Shown piece by piece: positions 9,128 to 19,746 of a stretch of DNA of 64,000 nt. The notes under the pieces are model-generated. The model worked only from the letters and a program-made list of their open reading frames with translations, was not told the origin of the DNA and did no database searches. Origin of the DNA: Oxalobacteraceae bacterium (GTDB lineage Bacteria; Pseudomonadota; Gammaproteobacteria; Burkholderiales; Burkholderiaceae_D); contig JAIXXN010000053.1 of the NCBI GenBank assembly GCA_027490725.1, positions 1 through 64,000 of the forward strand. Reading direction: 5' to 3'. Position 1 is the stretch's first letter. The number at the start of each line of letters is the position of its first letter. A program made the position numbers and the translations under genes.

Positions 9128-9361
9128 ATGAGCAAAGAAAGTATCCAGGAAGTAGTCCAGAAGAGCCTTGAAGAGTACTTCAACGATCTGGGCGAGCAGC
9201 AAGCCTCGAATATCTACGATATGGTGGTGCTGACCGTTGAGAAGCCGATACTGGAAGTGGTCATGACCCGCGCCGATGGCAATCAGTCGCATGCCGCGCA
9301 GATGCTGGGTATTAACCGCAATACCCTGCGTAAAAAATTACAGGAGCACGGTCTGCTGTAA
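9128..9361 (+). CDS. fis: Fis-family DNA-binding protein
   Basis: Small nucleoid-associated regulator that bends DNA. The 77-residue protein is short compared with the 98-residue enteric Fis, as is usual in Betaproteobacteria, and has the C-terminal helix-turn-helix GNQSHAAQMLGINRNTLRKKLQEHGLL intact. It follows dusB by 152 nt in the same direction with no terminator visible, so co-transcription is likely. No strong Shine-Dalgarno is seen before the ATG. Confidence 0.95.
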   Translation: MSKESIQEVVQKSLEEYFNDLGEQQASNIYDMVVLTVEKPILEVVMTRADGNQSHAAQMLGINRNTLRKKLQEHGLL

Positions 9362-9471
9362 ACCGCGCACGTTTTCCGGCATGAGTGGCTGGGGACGGCC
9401 ACTGGCGCCGGCCGCAAGAATATTTAACCCCCAATCTAGTTTCCGCTAGATCTCACTCGCTCTCATTAGCC

Positions 9472-11049
9472 ATGATTAAACAAGCTCTCATCTCCGTATC
9501 CGACAAAACCGGCGTGCTGGACTTCGCCCGCGCCCTGTCCGCCATGGGTGTCAACATCCTGTCGACCGGCGGCACCGCCAAATTGCTGGCCGATAACGGC
9601 GTGGCCGTGACCGAAGTGGCCGACTACACCGGCTTCCCGGAGATGCTCGATGGCCGCGTGAAGACCCTGCACCCGAAAGTGCACGGCGGGATTCTGGCGC
9701 GCCGCGATTTCCCTGAGCACATGGCCAAGCTGGCTGAACACGACATTCCGACCATCGATATGGTGGTAGTGAATCTGTATCCCTTCCAGGCCACCGTTGC
9801 CAAACAGGACTGCTCGCTGGAAGACGCGATCGAGAACATCGATATCGGCGGCCCGGCCATGCTGCGTTCGTCGGCAAAAAACCACAAGGACGTGGTGGTG
9901 ATCTGCGATCCGAGCGATTACAGCGTGGTGCTGGACGAGATCAAGAACAATGCCGGTGTGGTTAGCTATGACACCCGTTTCGGTCTGGCCACCAAAGTGT
10001 ACTCGCACACTGCCCAGTACGATGGCGCAATCGCCAACTACCTGACCAGCCTGGACGCCAGCCGCAGCCACGCTGCCCGCAATACCTATCCACAGTCGCT
10101 CAACGTGGCCTTCGAAAAAGTGCAGGACATGCGCTACGGCGAAAACCCGCACCAGTCGGCAGCCTTCTACCGCGATGTCCAGACTACCGTTGGCGCACTG
10201 GCCAACTACCGTCAGCTGCAGGGCAAGGAACTGTCGTTCAACAATATCGCCGATGCAGATGCCGCATGGGAATGCGTGAAGAGCATGGGTGGCTTTGACC
10301 AGAGCGCCGCCTGCGTGATCGTCAAGCACGCCAATCCTTGCGGTGTGGCGCTGGGCGCGAATGCCGTGGACGCTTACCAGCGTGCGCTGCAGACCGATCC
10401 GACCTCGGCGTTCGGCGGCATCATCGCCTTCAACGTCGAAGTCGATGCCGCAGCGGCGACCGAACTGGCCAAGCTGTTCGTGGAAGTGCTGATCGCACCG
10501 TCGTTCACCGCCGAAGCGAAGCAGATCCTGTCGGCCAAGCAGAACGTGCGCTTGCTGGAAATCGCACTCGGCAATGGCGTCAACGCGATGGACTTCAAAC
10601 GCGTCGGTGGCGGTCTGCTGGTGCAATCGGCCGATGCCAAGAACGTGCTGATCTCCGACCTGCGCGTGGTGACCAAGCTGCAACCAACCCAGCAGCAACT
10701 GCAAGACATGATGTTTGCATGGCGCGTGGCCAAGTATGTGAAATCGAACGCCATCGTGTTCTGCGGTAACAATATGACGCTGGGCGTGGGCGCTGGCCAG
10801 ATGAGCCGTATCGATTCGGCCCGTATCGCTTCGATCAAGGCGCAGAACGCCGGTCTGAGCCTGGAAAACTCGGTGGTGGCATCGGATGCCTTCTTCCCGT
10901 TCCGCGACGGTCTGGATGTGGTGGTTGATGCCGGCGCACGCTGCGTGATCCATCCGGGCGGTTCGATGCGCGATCAGGAAGTGATCGATGCTGCCGACGA
11001 GCGCGGCGTGGTAATGCTGTACACCGGCACCCGTCACTTCCGTCATTAA
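9472..11049 (+). CDS. purH: Bifunctional AICAR formyltransferase/IMP cyclohydrolase
   Basis: Last two steps of de novo IMP synthesis. The 525-residue protein begins [15 protein letters not shown], the conserved start of the N-terminal cyclohydrolase (MGS-like) domain (about residues 1-195). The C-terminal transformylase domain includes [13 protein letters not shown] and [11 protein letters not shown] longer frame reaches back to 9385, but the family start is clearly the ATG at 9472. It lies downstream of dusB-fis in the same direction, a common proteobacterial order, and ends in a strong terminator. Confidence 0.97.
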   Translation: MIKQALISVSDKTGVLDFARALSAMGVNILSTGGTAKLLADNGVAVTEVADYTGFPEMLDGRVKTLHPKVHGGILARRDFPEHMAKLAEHDIPTIDMVVVNLYPFQATVAKQDCSLEDAIENIDIGGPAMLRSSAKNHKDVVVICDPSDYSVVLDEIKNNAGVVSYDTRFGLATKVYSHTAQYDGAIANYLTSLDASRSHAARNTYPQSLNVAFEKVQDMRYGENPHQSAAFYRDVQTTVGALANYRQLQGKELSFNNIADADAAWECVKSMGGFDQSAACVIVKHANPCGVALGANAVDAYQRALQTDPTSAFGGIIAFNVEVDAAAATELAKLFVEVLIAPSFTAEAKQILSAKQNVRLLEIALGNGVNAMDFKRVGGGLLVQSADAKNVLISDLRVVTKLQPTQQQLQDMMFAWRVAKYVKSNAIVFCGNNMTLGVGAGQMSRIDSARIASIKAQNAGLSLENSVVASDAFFPFRDGLDVVVDAGARCVIHPGGSMRDQEVIDAADERGVVMLYTGTRHFRH

Positions 11050-11085
11050 TCTGCGCGCAAGCCAGTAGTCACCGTCTGCACGAAT

Positions 11086-11126
11086 AAACAGTGCGGCGGC
11101 CCTCTTGGGGCCGCCGCACTGTTTTT
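11086..11126 (+). terminator. Rho-independent terminator after purH
   Basis: A long stem of at least 14 bp (AAACAGTGCGGCGGCC with its complement) and a small loop, followed by a T run at 11122-11126. It separates purH from the ruv genes. Confidence 0.92.
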
Positions 11127-11151
11127 ATATACAGCATTCATCTTTCGCGGG

Positions 11152-11157
11152 TACAAT
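11152..11157 (+). promoter_or_regulatory. Possible -10 element placed for a leaderless ruvC mRNA
   Basis: TACAAT ends 7 nt before the A of the ruvC ATG, so the normal transcription start would be at the start codon. No Shine-Dalgarno of any strength precedes ruvC. The -35 region lacks a clear consensus, so this is tentative. Confidence 0.4.
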
Positions 11158-11163
11158 TCCGGA

Positions 11164-11715
11164 ATGATAATTCTCGGCATAGACCCCGGCCTGCGTACCA
11201 CCGGTTTCGGTGTGATCGAGCAGCGTGGCGCCACACTGCGCTACATCGCTTCGGGCACCATCAAGAGCGGTGAGGGCAATCTGCCACAGCGGCTCAAGGT
11301 GATTCTGGACGGCGTGGCCGAAGTGGCACGCCAGTACCAGCCGGACTGTGCTGCCATCGAACAGGTATTCGTCAACGTCAATCCGCAATCGACACTGCTG
11401 CTGGGACAGGCACGCGGTGCGGCGATTTGCGCGCTGGTCTCGGCGGATCTGGCCGTGGCGGAGTATTCGCCGACCCAGATCAAACAGGCAGTGGTAGGTA
11501 GCGGTCGTGCCGTCAAGGCGCAGGTGCAGGACATGGTGGCGCGTCTGCTGGCCTTGCCCGGCCTGCCCGGTAGCGATGCCGCCGATGCGCTGGGGATTGC
11601 GATCTGCCATGCGCACAGCCGCGAAACGCTGAAGCTGATTGCGGCGGCCGGCGCTGGCGCCGGTGCGGGCGCGCTGGCGGGGCTGCGCATGCGACGTGGC
11701 CGCTTGGTCGGCTAG
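11164..11715 (+). CDS. ruvC: Crossover junction endodeoxyribonuclease RuvC
   Basis: Homodimeric nuclease that resolves Holliday junctions together with RuvAB. All four acidic catalytic residues are present at the standard positions: Asp7 (GIDPGL), Glu66 (AAIEQVFV), Asp138 and Asp141 (GSDAADAL). The 183-residue length is typical. The end is a low-complexity AGAGAGAGA tract before a basic tail. It starts the ruvC-ruvA-ruvB series; gaps to the next genes are 59 and 132 nt with no terminator, so one transcript is likely. Confidence 0.97.
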   Translation: MIILGIDPGLRTTGFGVIEQRGATLRYIASGTIKSGEGNLPQRLKVILDGVAEVARQYQPDCAAIEQVFVNVNPQSTLLLGQARGAAICALVSADLAVAEYSPTQIKQAVVGSGRAVKAQVQDMVARLLALPGLPGSDAADALGIAICHAHSRETLKLIAAAGAGAGAGALAGLRMRRGRLVG

Positions 11716-11774
11716 CTGCGGCAGCAATCTGGCATGTTTAATCTTTTACCTTTTTTTCCACAAGGCTAGTCACG

Positions 11775-12353
11775 ATGATCGGTCGTCTCTCCGGTATTCT
11801 GCTTGAAAAAAATCCACCCCAGTTGCTGGTCGATTGCGCTGGCGTTGGCTATGAAGTCGATGTGTCGATGAGCACCTTCTACAATTTGCCCGGCGTGGGC
11901 GAGCGGGTGGTGCTGTTCACCCATCAGGCGATCCGCGAGGATGCCCATCTGCTGTTCGGCTTCGGCAATGCCGAGGAACGCGCCGTGTTCCGCCAGCTGA
12001 TCAAGATTACCGGGGTGGGGGCGCGTACCGCGCTGTCGATATTGTCCGGCATGTCGATTGCCGATCTGGCGCAGGCAGTGACCTTGCAGGAATCGGGACG
12101 GCTAGTGAAAGTACCCGGCATCGGCAAGAAAACCGCCGAGCGGCTGCTGCTGGAACTGAAAGGCAAGCTGGGCGCGGACATCGGCGCCACCGGTGGTCAC
12201 GCTGTGCCGGATGCCCAGTCGGATATTCTGAATGCCTTGCTGGCACTCGGCTATTCCGACAAGGAAGCTTTGCTGGCGTTGAAGGGCGTACCGGCCGGTA
12301 GTAGCGTGTCGGACGGCATCAAGCAGGCGCTGAAGGCGCTCTCCAAAGGCTGA
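11775..12353 (+). CDS. ruvA: Holliday junction branch migration protein RuvA
   Basis: Binds Holliday junctions as a tetramer and loads the RuvB motor. The 192-residue protein starts [15 protein letters not shown] (OB-fold domain). It has the two helix-hairpin-helix motifs around [15 protein letters not shown] and [19 protein letters not shown], and a C-terminal RuvB-contacting domain (about residues 145-192). AAGG at 11762-11765 precedes the ATG. Confidence 0.97.
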   Translation: MIGRLSGILLEKNPPQLLVDCAGVGYEVDVSMSTFYNLPGVGERVVLFTHQAIREDAHLLFGFGNAEERAVFRQLIKITGVGARTALSILSGMSIADLAQAVTLQESGRLVKVPGIGKKTAERLLLELKGKLGADIGATGGHAVPDAQSDILNALLALGYSDKEALLALKGVPAGSSVSDGIKQALKALSKG

Positions 12354-12485
12354 TCGGGCGCGTGGCGGGCAGGGTAGAATGGTGGCATGTGCGACGCATG
12401 CTTGCGCCGGCTGCTGCCAGCCTTCAGCGTACGGCGGCCACGCCCGCACTCTCTTGAACTGATTGAATAGGCCACCTGCCACTGC

Positions 12486-13541
12486 ATGAGCATCCAGACC
12501 GACAGCTTTACCGAACAGCGCATCATCGACGCGGCGCCCGCCTCGCCAAATGAGGAGGCGATCGAACGGGCACTGCGCCCCAAGGCGCTCGATGAATACG
12601 TCGGGCAGAGCAAGATCCGCGATCAGCTGGAAATCTTTATTGCCGCTGCCCGGGGGCGCAAGGAAGCACTCGACCATACGCTGCTGTTCGGCCCGCCGGG
12701 ACTGGGCAAGACCACGCTGGCCAACATCATTGCGCGCGAGATGGGCGTGAATTTGCGCCAGACTTCCGGCCCGGTGCTGGAACGGCCCGGTGATCTGGCG
12801 GCGCTGCTGACCAATCTGGAAGCCAACGATGTGCTGTTCATCGATGAAATCCATCGGCTGTCGCCAGTGGTGGAAGAGATTCTGTATCCGGCGCTGGAAG
12901 ACTACCAGATCGATATCATGATCGGCGAAGGGCCGGCGGCGCGCTCGGTGAAGCTCGATCTGCAACCATTTACGCTGGTGGGCGCGACCACCCGCGCCGG
13001 TATGCTGACCAATCCGCTGCGCGACCGCTTCGGTATCGTGGCGCGACTGGAGTTCTATAACACTGAAGAACTGACCCGCATCGTCACGCGCAGCGCGGCG
13101 CTACTGAAAGCCAGTATTGCGCCCGACGGAGCCGTGGAAATTGCCCGCCGCGCGCGTGGTACGCCGCGGATTGCCAACCGTTTGCTGCGCCGGGTGCGCG
13201 ATTACGCGGAAGTCAAAGGCAATGGCGATATCACCAAAGCCATCGCCGACGCTGCGCTGGTGATGCTCGATGTCGATACGGTGGGCTTCGATGTGATGGA
13301 CCGCAAGCTGCTCGAGGCGGTGCTGTTCAAATTCGCTGGTGGCCCGGTGGGGATCGGCAATCTGGCGGCGGCGATCGGCGAGGCGGCCGATACCATCGAG
13401 GATGTGCTGGAACCTTATCTGATCCAGCAAGGCTATCTGCAGCGCACCCCGCGCGGGCGGGTGGCCACGGCAGCGGCCTATCAGCACTTCGGTGTGACAC
13501 CACCACGGATCAGCCCGAATGGCGAGCTGTGGGAATCGTGA
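12486..13541 (+). CDS. ruvB: Holliday junction branch migration ATPase RuvB
   Basis: Hexameric AAA+ motor for branch migration. The 351-residue protein shows Walker A GPPGLGKT (about 69-76), Walker B with DEIH (about 120), sensor region [18 protein letters not shown] and the C-terminal winged helix (TPRGRVAT). The last base of its stop overlaps the ATG of the next gene (TGATG). The 132-nt gap after ruvA holds no clear signal. Confidence 0.97.
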   Translation: MSIQTDSFTEQRIIDAAPASPNEEAIERALRPKALDEYVGQSKIRDQLEIFIAAARGRKEALDHTLLFGPPGLGKTTLANIIAREMGVNLRQTSGPVLERPGDLAALLTNLEANDVLFIDEIHRLSPVVEEILYPALEDYQIDIMIGEGPAARSVKLDLQPFTLVGATTRAGMLTNPLRDRFGIVARLEFYNTEELTRIVTRSAALLKASIAPDGAVEIARRARGTPRIANRLLRRVRDYAEVKGNGDITKAIADAALVMLDVDTVGFDVMDRKLLEAVLFKFAGGPVGIGNLAAAIGEAADTIEDVLEPYLIQQGYLQRTPRGRVATAAAYQHFGVTPPRISPNGELWES

Positions 13542-14008
13542 TGCAGATCTGGGTGGATGCCGATGCCTGTCCTGCGGTCGTCAAGGAGATTCTGTACCGG
13601 GTAGCCGAGCGCGTGCCGCTGCAGCTGACGCTGGTCGCCAACCAGTTGCTGCGCGTGCCACCATCGCGGCATATCCGCGCGCTGCAAGTACCGTCCGGTG
13701 CCGATGTGGCGGATCAGGAAATCGTGCGGCTGCTGACGCCCGGCGATCTGGTGATTACCGGCGATATTCCGCTGGCAGCCGATGTGCTGAAAAAGGGCGG
13801 CTATGCGCTCAATCCGCGCGGTGAGTTCTACACGGAACACAATATCGCGCAGATGCTGACCATGCGCGCGTTTATGGATGAATTGCGGGGGAGTGGGGTG
13901 GATACTGGCGGACCGGCTGCCTACAGCCAGAGCGACCGCCAGCAGTTTGCCAATAGTCTGGACCGGCACATCAGCAAAGTGCAGCGTGAACAGGCGCGCC
14001 AGAGCTAA
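13541..14008 (+). CDS. YaiI/YqxD family protein (DUF188)
   Basis: Conserved small protein of unknown role with a predicted PIN-like nuclease fold. The 155-residue product starts [11 protein letters not shown], the family signature, with acidic residues ([13 protein letters not shown]) that look like a metal site. The start at 13541 overlaps the ruvB stop. A frame extension to 13529 lies inside ruvB and is less likely. Coupling to ruvB hints at a nucleic-acid role, but this is inference. Confidence 0.9.
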   Translation: MQIWVDADACPAVVKEILYRVAERVPLQLTLVANQLLRVPPSRHIRALQVPSGADVADQEIVRLLTPGDLVITGDIPLAADVLKKGGYALNPRGEFYTEHNIAQMLTMRAFMDELRGSGVDTGGPAAYSQSDRQQFANSLDRHISKVQREQARQS

Positions 14009-14044
14009 GCCGGGCTGGCCGGCATGGCGGCGTCGGTGGGGGCA

Positions 14045-14074
14045 GGGCGCTATCAGCGGCGGCCGCTAGCGCCC
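14045..14074. terminator. GC-rich hairpin between convergent genes
   Basis: GGGCGCTA (14045-14052) pairs exactly with TAGCGCCC (14067-14074), with further GCGG/CCGC pairing inside. No T run follows on either strand. It lies between the convergent YaiI and DUF2147 genes, so it may act as a two-way block or mRNA end, but it is not a textbook terminator. Confidence 0.5.
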
Positions 14075-14081
14075 CGCGGGA

Positions 14082-14534
14082 TTATTCCTGACGCAGCCAG
14101 ACTTGCGAACGGCCCAGCATCGGTACGCCGATGTAGCCGCGCACATTGAGTTTCTTGCCGTTGTCGCTCAGGTGCATCTTGCTCTTGTAGACCTTGCCGT
14201 TGTCCGGATCGAGAATCTCGCCACCGCCATAGCTATCACCATCTTTTTTCAGACCCGACATGAACACCATGCCGATGATCGGCTGGTTCTTGCGCGCATC
14301 TTCGCATTTCTCGCATTTCGGATTCTGATCTTCGCCAGGGGCGCGAAACAGTTGTTCGATCTTGCCTTGCAGGGCACCATTGTTTTCCGAAATACGGATC
14401 AGCGCCTTAGGCTTCCCCGTCACATCATCGATATTTTTCCACAGACCTACGGGCGAGCTGTCATCGGCCCATGCAGGGGCGATGCTGACGGCAGCGGCGA
14501 GAGCCAGGGTGAGGGCATGAGCGAACCATTTCAT
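14082..14534 (-). CDS. DUF2147 family secreted protein
   Basis: Predicted periplasmic or exported protein of 150 residues. It has a signal peptide ending near APAWA-DD (about residue 23), then the DUF2147 domain with VGLWKNIDDVTGKPKALIRI and C-terminal LNVRGYIGVPMLGRSQVWLR. Two cysteines in KCEKCED could form a disulfide. GGAG precedes the start. The family's function is unknown; some members are linked to envelope or lipid phenotypes, which I cannot check here. Confidence 0.85.
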   Translation of the reverse strand: MKWFAHALTLALAAAVSIAPAWADDSSPVGLWKNIDDVTGKPKALIRISENNGALQGKIEQLFRAPGEDQNPKCEKCEDARKNQPIIGMVFMSGLKKDGDSYGGGEILDPDNGKVYKSKMHLSDNGKKLNVRGYIGVPMLGRSQVWLRQE

Positions 14535-14673
14535 TGCGAGTCTCCAGGTTGAATTTTATAGTCCGACGAGTGTAGCAAGAAAATGACCGATCGTGCTATT
14601 TTTTGTGCGCCCGCCGTGGCGCCATGAAAACAGCTATCATTTATGACTGGCAACATTGCCCTTAAGGATAACT

Positions 14674-15654
14674 ATGACCACGCCGATTTTGCCTACCTAT
14701 GCCGATGTACAGGCCGCCGCCGCCCGCATCGACGGCTATGCCCACCGTACGCCAGTGCTGACTTCGCGGACCGCGAATGCCGAACTGGGCGCGGAAGTGT
14801 TTTTCAAATGCGAGAACCTGCAGCGCATGGGCGCGTTCAAATTCCGTGGTGCTTATAACGCGCTGGCGCGCTTCGATGCGGCCCAGCGCCGTGCCGGGGT
14901 GGTGGCGTTTTCGTCCGGTAACCACGCGCAGGCGATTGCCCTGTCGGCGCGTCTGATGGGCATACCGGCCACCATCATCATGCCGCTCGATGCGCCGGCG
15001 GCGAAAGTGGCGGCGACGCGCGGCTATGGCGCTGATGTGGTGCTGTACGATCGCTATACGCAGGACCGCGAACAGATCGGCCGCGATCTGGCCCAGCAGA
15101 AAGGCATGACCCTGATTCCGCCGTATGACCATGCCGATGTGATTGCCGGGCAGGGCACGGCTGCCAAGGAATTGTTCGAAGAAGTCGGCCCGCTCGACAG
15201 TCTGTTCGTCTGCCTAGGCGGCGGTGGCTTGCTCAGTGGTTCGGCACTGTCCACCCGCGCGCTGTCGCCGCAGACCCGCTTGTATGGTGTGGAGCCCGAG
15301 GCGGGCAACGATGGCCAGCAATCGTTCCGCAGCGGCAGCATCGTGCATATCGACACGCCGCAAACCATTGCGGATGGCGCCCAGACCCAGCATCTGGGAC
15401 AACTGACCTTCCCCATCATCCGCCGTGACGTCGATGACATTCTGACGGTGAGCGATGCCGAACTGCGCGCCGCGATGCGTTTCTTTGCCGAACGCATGAA
15501 GCTGGTCGTGGAGCCGACTGGCTGCCTCGGTTTCGCCGCCGCGCGTGCCATGGCGGCAGCGCCATCCGCGCCGCTGCAGGGCCAGCGTATCGGCATCATC
15601 CTCAGTGGCGGCAACGTCGACATCGCCCGCTACGCTGCCTTGCTCGCCGAATAA
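14674..15654 (+). CDS. Threonine/serine dehydratase, PLP-dependent fold type II
   Basis: Pyridoxal-phosphate ammonia-lyase of the threonine dehydratase / threo-3-hydroxyaspartate lyase / serine racemase group. The 326-residue protein has the PLP lysine in GAFKFRGAYNAL (Lys56) and the phosphate-binding loop GGGGLLSG. It lacks the C-terminal ACT-like domain of biosynthetic IlvA, so it is the short catabolic type. The ATG at 14674 follows AAGGATA (14663-14669); an upstream TTG at 14656 is poorer. The exact substrate is not decidable from sequence. Confidence 0.9.
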   Translation: MTTPILPTYADVQAAAARIDGYAHRTPVLTSRTANAELGAEVFFKCENLQRMGAFKFRGAYNALARFDAAQRRAGVVAFSSGNHAQAIALSARLMGIPATIIMPLDAPAAKVAATRGYGADVVLYDRYTQDREQIGRDLAQQKGMTLIPPYDHADVIAGQGTAAKELFEEVGPLDSLFVCLGGGGLLSGSALSTRALSPQTRLYGVEPEAGNDGQQSFRSGSIVHIDTPQTIADGAQTQHLGQLTFPIIRRDVDDILTVSDAELRAAMRFFAERMKLVVEPTGCLGFAAARAMAAAPSAPLQGQRIGIILSGGNVDIARYAALLAE

Positions 15655-15710
15655 AAAAAGGCCGGGAGCAGCAGCGCCGCCGGCGAACCGGCAGTGCCAC
15701 TGCTCCCGAC
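15654..15710 (-). terminator. Rho-independent terminator after valS
   Basis: Read on the minus strand, GGGAGCAG pairs with CTGCTCCC, with an inner CCGGTTCGCCGG hairpin. It is followed by a run of seven T (the A run at 15653-15659 on the plus strand). It lies between convergent valS and the dehydratase, whose stop codon abuts the T run. Confidence 0.8.
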
Positions 15711-15739
15711 CTATCCGGAAGCGATGCTGACTGAACCGC

Positions 15740-18535
15740 TTAGGCGGCTGGCAGCTTGGCGAACTGTTCGCGCATCTTGCTCAGCGTAGCGCTGAAGTTG
15801 GCAACCCGTTCTTTTTCCTGCGCGACCACTTCTGCCGGTGCGCGGGCCACGAAGCTTTCGTTCGACAGCTTGCCGTTGGCCTTGTTGATCTCGCCTTCCA
15901 GACGGGTGATCTCCTTGCCCAGGCGCTCACGCTCGGCTTTCACGTCGATTTCCACTTTCAGCATCAGCTTGGTCGTACCGACGATCGAGACGGCGGCCGG
16001 CGATTCCGGCAGCGCATCGACGATCTGTACTTCGGCCAGCTTGCCCAGCGACTGGATGTACGGTGCGAACACCTGCATCGCTGCCTGATCGGCGGCATTG
16101 CCCGGTTCGACGATCAGCGGTACCCGCAGCGACGGAGCCAGTTGCATTTCGCCGCGCAGATTGCGGGTCGCATCGGTCAGCGCCTTCAGTTGCTGCATCC
16201 AGGCTTCGGCCGATTCGTCGATCTTGGCCGGGTTGGCGATCGGGTAGGGTTGCAGCATGATGCTGTCGCCGGTCTTGCCAGCCAGTGGTGCCACGGCTTG
16301 CCACAGCGCTTCGGTAACGAAAGGAATGATCGGATGCGCCAGACGCAGCACCACTTCCAGCACGCGCAGCAGGGTGTGACGGGTAGCGCGTTGCTGGCCT
16401 TCGGTGCCGCTTTGCACCTGCACTTTGGCTACTTCCAGATACCAGTCGCAGTACTCGTCCCAGACAAACTTGTAGATGGCCGAGGCGATATTATCGAAGC
16501 GGTAGTCTTCGAAGCCTTTGGCAATCTCCAGCTCGGCTTTCTGCAGCAGCGAAATGATCCACTTGTCGGCCATCGACAAGTCGGCTTCATTGGCGCTGCA
16601 ATCCTTGCCTTCGGTGTTCATCAGCACGAAGCGGGTGGCGTTCCACATCTTGTTGCAGAAGTTACGGTAGCCCTCGGCACGGCCCAGATCGAAGTTGATG
16701 TTGCGACCCAGCGAAGCGTAAGAGGCCATGGTGAAGCGCACCGCGTCGGTACCGTAGGCAGCGATGCCTTCCGGGAATTCCTTGCGGGTGGCCTTGGCGA
16801 TCTTCTCGGCCGCTTTCGGGTTCATCAGGCCGGTGGTACGTTTTTCTACCAGCGCTTCGATGCCAATGCCGTCGATCAGGTCGATCGGGTCCAGCGTGTT
16901 GCCCTTGGATTTGGACATCTTCTGGCCTTGCGAGTCACGTACCAGACCGTGCACGTAGACGGTGTTGAACGGCACTTTGCCGGTGAAGTGCGCAGTCATC
17001 ATGACCATCCGCGCCACCCAGAAGAAGATGATGTCGAAACCGGTGACCAGCACCGACGATGGCAGGAAGGCTTTCAGATCCGGGGTTTCCTCCGGCCAGC
17101 CCAGTGTCGAGAACGGCACCAGTGCGGACGAGAACCACGTGTCGAGTACGTCGCTGTCGCGACGCAGCGGCGCGGTGATGCCCTGTGCGGCTGCTTTGGC
17201 GATGGCTTCTGCCTCGGTTTTGGCGACGAAGATATTGCCGGCATCGTCATACCAGGCCGGGATCTGGTGGCCCCACCACAGCTGACGCGAAATGCACCAG
17301 TCCTGAATGTTGTTGAGCCACTGGTTGTAGGTGGTGCTCCAGTTTTCCGGTACGAATTTGATTTCGCCGCTGGCCACTTTGTCGAGCGCCGTTTCGGCGA
17401 TCGATTTGCCCGGGAAGAAAGTGCCTTCCGGTGCCGGTTTGCTCATTGCGACAAACCACTGGTCGGTCAGCATCGGTTCGATTACTACGCCGGTACGGTC
17501 GCCGCGCGGCACCATCAGCTTGTGCGGTTTGACCTGTTCCAGCAGACCCAGTGCTTCCAGATCGGCGACGATTTTCTTGCGCGCTTCGAAACGGTCCAGA
17601 CCACGGTAGGCTTCTGGCGCGTCGTCGCTGATTTTCGCTTCCAGCGTCAGAATCGATGGCATCGCCAGATTGTGACGCTGGCCCACGGCGTAATCGTTGA
17701 AGTCGTGTGCCGGGGTGATTTTCACGCAACCGGTACCGAATTCCTTGTCCACATAGCTGTCGGCAATAATCGGGATTTCACGCTCGGAGAGCGGCAGTTT
17801 CAGCAGCTTGCCGACCAGCGGCTGATAGCGCTCGTCAGTTGGATCCACGGCCACGGCGACGTCGCCCAGCATGGTTTCCGGACGGGTGGTGGCCACCGTC
17901 AGCGAGCCGCTGCCATCGGCCAGCGGGTACTGGATGTACCACATCGAGCCATCTTCTTCTTCCGAGACCACTTCCAGATCGGAGACGGCGGTGCCCAGCA
18001 CCGGGTCCCAGTTGACCAGACGCTTGCCACGGTAGATCAGGCCCTGTTCGTGCAGACGCACGAAGACGTCGGTCACCACTTTCGAGCGTGGTTCATCCAT
18101 CGTGAAGTATTCGCGCTGCCAGTCCGGCGACGCGCCCAGACGGCGCATCTGGCCGGTGATGGTGGAGCCGGATTTTTCTTTCCACTCCCAGACTTTCTTG
18201 ATGAATTCTTCGCGGCCCAGATCATGGCGCGAGATTTTCTGCGCGTCCAGCTGGCGTTCCACCACGATCTGGGTGGCAATACCGGCGTGGTCGGTGCCCG
18301 GAATCCAGGCGGTGTTGTGGCCCAGCATGCGGTGGTAGCGGGTCAGACCGTCCATGATGGTCTGATTGAAAGCATGGCCCATGTGCAGGGTGCCGGTGAC
18401 GTTCGGCGGCGGCAGCTGGATGCTGAAAGAAGGCTGGTCAGCGTCCATGGTGGCGCGATAGTAACCGCGCTGTTCCCACTCGCTGCGCCAGAACTGTTCA
18501 ATGTCGGCAGGCTCGAAAGACTTGGCTAATTCCAT
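15740..18535 (-). CDS. valS: Valyl-tRNA synthetase
   Basis: Class Ia synthetase that charges tRNA-Val, with an editing domain against threonine. The 931-residue protein has HMGH at residues 51-54 ([13 protein letters not shown]), KMSKS at 539-543 and the central CP1 editing insertion. A C-terminal coiled-coil arm is rich in charged heptads ([16 protein letters not shown]...), typical of ValS and absent from IleRS/LeuRS. It is monocistronic, divergent from the crotonase gene, and closed by a terminator. Confidence 0.98.
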   Translation of the reverse strand: MELAKSFEPADIEQFWRSEWEQRGYYRATMDADQPSFSIQLPPPNVTGTLHMGHAFNQTIMDGLTRYHRMLGHNTAWIPGTDHAGIATQIVVERQLDAQKISRHDLGREEFIKKVWEWKEKSGSTITGQMRRLGASPDWQREYFTMDEPRSKVVTDVFVRLHEQGLIYRGKRLVNWDPVLGTAVSDLEVVSEEEDGSMWYIQYPLADGSGSLTVATTRPETMLGDVAVAVDPTDERYQPLVGKLLKLPLSEREIPIIADSYVDKEFGTGCVKITPAHDFNDYAVGQRHNLAMPSILTLEAKISDDAPEAYRGLDRFEARKKIVADLEALGLLEQVKPHKLMVPRGDRTGVVIEPMLTDQWFVAMSKPAPEGTFFPGKSIAETALDKVASGEIKFVPENWSTTYNQWLNNIQDWCISRQLWWGHQIPAWYDDAGNIFVAKTEAEAIAKAAAQGITAPLRRDSDVLDTWFSSALVPFSTLGWPEETPDLKAFLPSSVLVTGFDIIFFWVARMVMMTAHFTGKVPFNTVYVHGLVRDSQGQKMSKSKGNTLDPIDLIDGIGIEALVEKRTTGLMNPKAAEKIAKATRKEFPEGIAAYGTDAVRFTMASYASLGRNINFDLGRAEGYRNFCNKMWNATRFVLMNTEGKDCSANEADLSMADKWIISLLQKAELEIAKGFEDYRFDNIASAIYKFVWDEYCDWYLEVAKVQVQSGTEGQQRATRHTLLRVLEVVLRLAHPIIPFVTEALWQAVAPLAGKTGDSIMLQPYPIANPAKIDESAEAWMQQLKALTDATRNLRGEMQLAPSLRVPLIVEPGNAADQAAMQVFAPYIQSLGKLAEVQIVDALPESPAAVSIVGTTKLMLKVEIDVKAERERLGKEITRLEGEINKANGKLSNESFVARAPAEVVAQEKERVANFSATLSKMREQFAKLPAA

Positions 18536-18675
18536 GATTTGGCTAATTTAAATTGGCGAAAACAGCCATTATAGATGACGCGGGAGGCCAAACGTCAGGC
18601 GCAGGGGGCTTTTTGATTGACGTAGCCGGTTTTTTACCGACAAGATAAGCGCATCATTGTTTTCCGGAGTCCGGC

Positions 18676-19503
18676 ATGTCGCACCCTATTCCCGAGTTTG
18701 AAACCCTGTCTGTCAGTCTGGACCAGCACGTCGCCACGCTGCGGCTGAACCGGCCGGATAAGTTGAATGCGATGAATCTTGCCATGTGGAAAGAGCTGCG
18801 CAGTGCTTTCCAGTTTCTGGATGACTTGCCGGAAGCACGCGTGGTGGTGCTGGAAGGGGAGGGGCGCGGCTTTACCGCCGGCATCGATCTGCAGATGATG
18901 ATGGGGCTGGGCAGCCAGATCCAGAATGACTGCGAGGGGCGCATGCGCGAGGCGCTGCGCCGCATTATTCTGGACTTGCAGGAATCGCTGACCAGTCTGG
19001 AACGCTGCCGCAAGCCGGTGCTGGCTGCCGTGCATGGCGCCTGTGTGGGAGGCGGGATTGATCTGATCTGCTGCGCCGATATGCGCTACTGCTCGGCCGA
19101 TGCCTGGTTCAGCATCAAGGAAATCGATATCGGCATGACGGCCGATGTGGGCACCCTGCAACGCTTGCCGAAACTGATAGGCGAGGGCATGGCGCGCGAG
19201 CTGGCCTACACGGCGCGCAAGGTCGATGCGGCCGAGGCTAAGGAAATCCGGCTGGTCAACCGGGTGTTCGAAACGCCCGAGGCTTTGCGTGTAGGTGTGC
19301 GGGCAATTGCCCTCGAGATCGCCAGCAAGGCGCCGCTGGCGATCCGTGGCGTGAAGGAGATGATCACTTACGCACGCGATCACAGCGTGGCCGATGGACT
19401 CAACTATAACGCTACATGGAATGCCGCCATGCTGATGTCGGCCGACCTGCAGGCAGCCATGATGGCGGGCATAAGCAAGACGCCGCCGAGCTTCAGGGAT
19501 TGA
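18676..19503 (+). CDS. Crotonase family; probable delta(3,5)-delta(2,4)-dienoyl-CoA isomerase
   Basis: The 275-residue protein is an enoyl-CoA hydratase/isomerase family member. Three acidic residues match the mammalian ECH1 dienoyl-CoA isomerase pattern in identity and spacing (D-x19-E-x7-D): Asp129 in GGGIDL, Glu149 in IKEIDIG and Asp157 in TADVGTLQRLPK. Ordinary hydratases carry two glutamates instead. This suggests a role in oxidation of unsaturated fatty acids with odd-numbered double bonds. A CGGAG site precedes the ATG. No other beta-oxidation gene is adjacent. Confidence 0.87.
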   Translation: MSHPIPEFETLSVSLDQHVATLRLNRPDKLNAMNLAMWKELRSAFQFLDDLPEARVVVLEGEGRGFTAGIDLQMMMGLGSQIQNDCEGRMREALRRIILDLQESLTSLERCRKPVLAAVHGACVGGGIDLICCADMRYCSADAWFSIKEIDIGMTADVGTLQRLPKLIGEGMARELAYTARKVDAAEAKEIRLVNRVFETPEALRVGVRAIALEIASKAPLAIRGVKEMITYARDHSVADGLNYNATWNAAMLMSADLQAAMMAGISKTPPSFRD

Positions 19504-19533
19504 GTCTGGCCTGTCTGTAAGCGTGAGCGCACG

Positions 19534-19568
19534 ATATGGGAAATATGGGAAATATGGGAAATATGGGG
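19534..19568 (+). repeat. Four 9-bp tandem repeats (ATATGGGAA)
   Basis: Exact units at 19534, 19543 and 19552 and a final ATATGGGG at 19561, 30 nt after the crotonase stop. About 175 bp of unusually AT-rich DNA follows before the next gene. No clear hairpin or promoter is seen in that stretch apart from the AGGAGG ribosome site. Confidence 0.85.
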
Positions 19569-19746
19569 CTTGGACGGCGCGGTGTGGTGTGCTCTCCCGA
19601 ACTCCTTATTCTGATTCGTTCTATTTATTCTTCTGCTTTCTTCTATTTTTTCTGCTTTACCCTTTTTCGGAACCTTCTGTCGCGTTTTTGCTCTAATAAG
19701 TACAAAAATAGAAAGAAGTAGAGGCAAAAATAGGAGGAAATAGAAC

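Noticed and set aside
9466..11046. A 526-codon open frame opposite purH
   Set aside because: Same reason: antisense shadow without any recognisable domain.
16142..18529. A 795-codon open frame on the plus strand opposite valS
   Set aside because: Antisense shadow of valS; composition is His/Arg/Gly-rich as expected for such frames and no motif is present.
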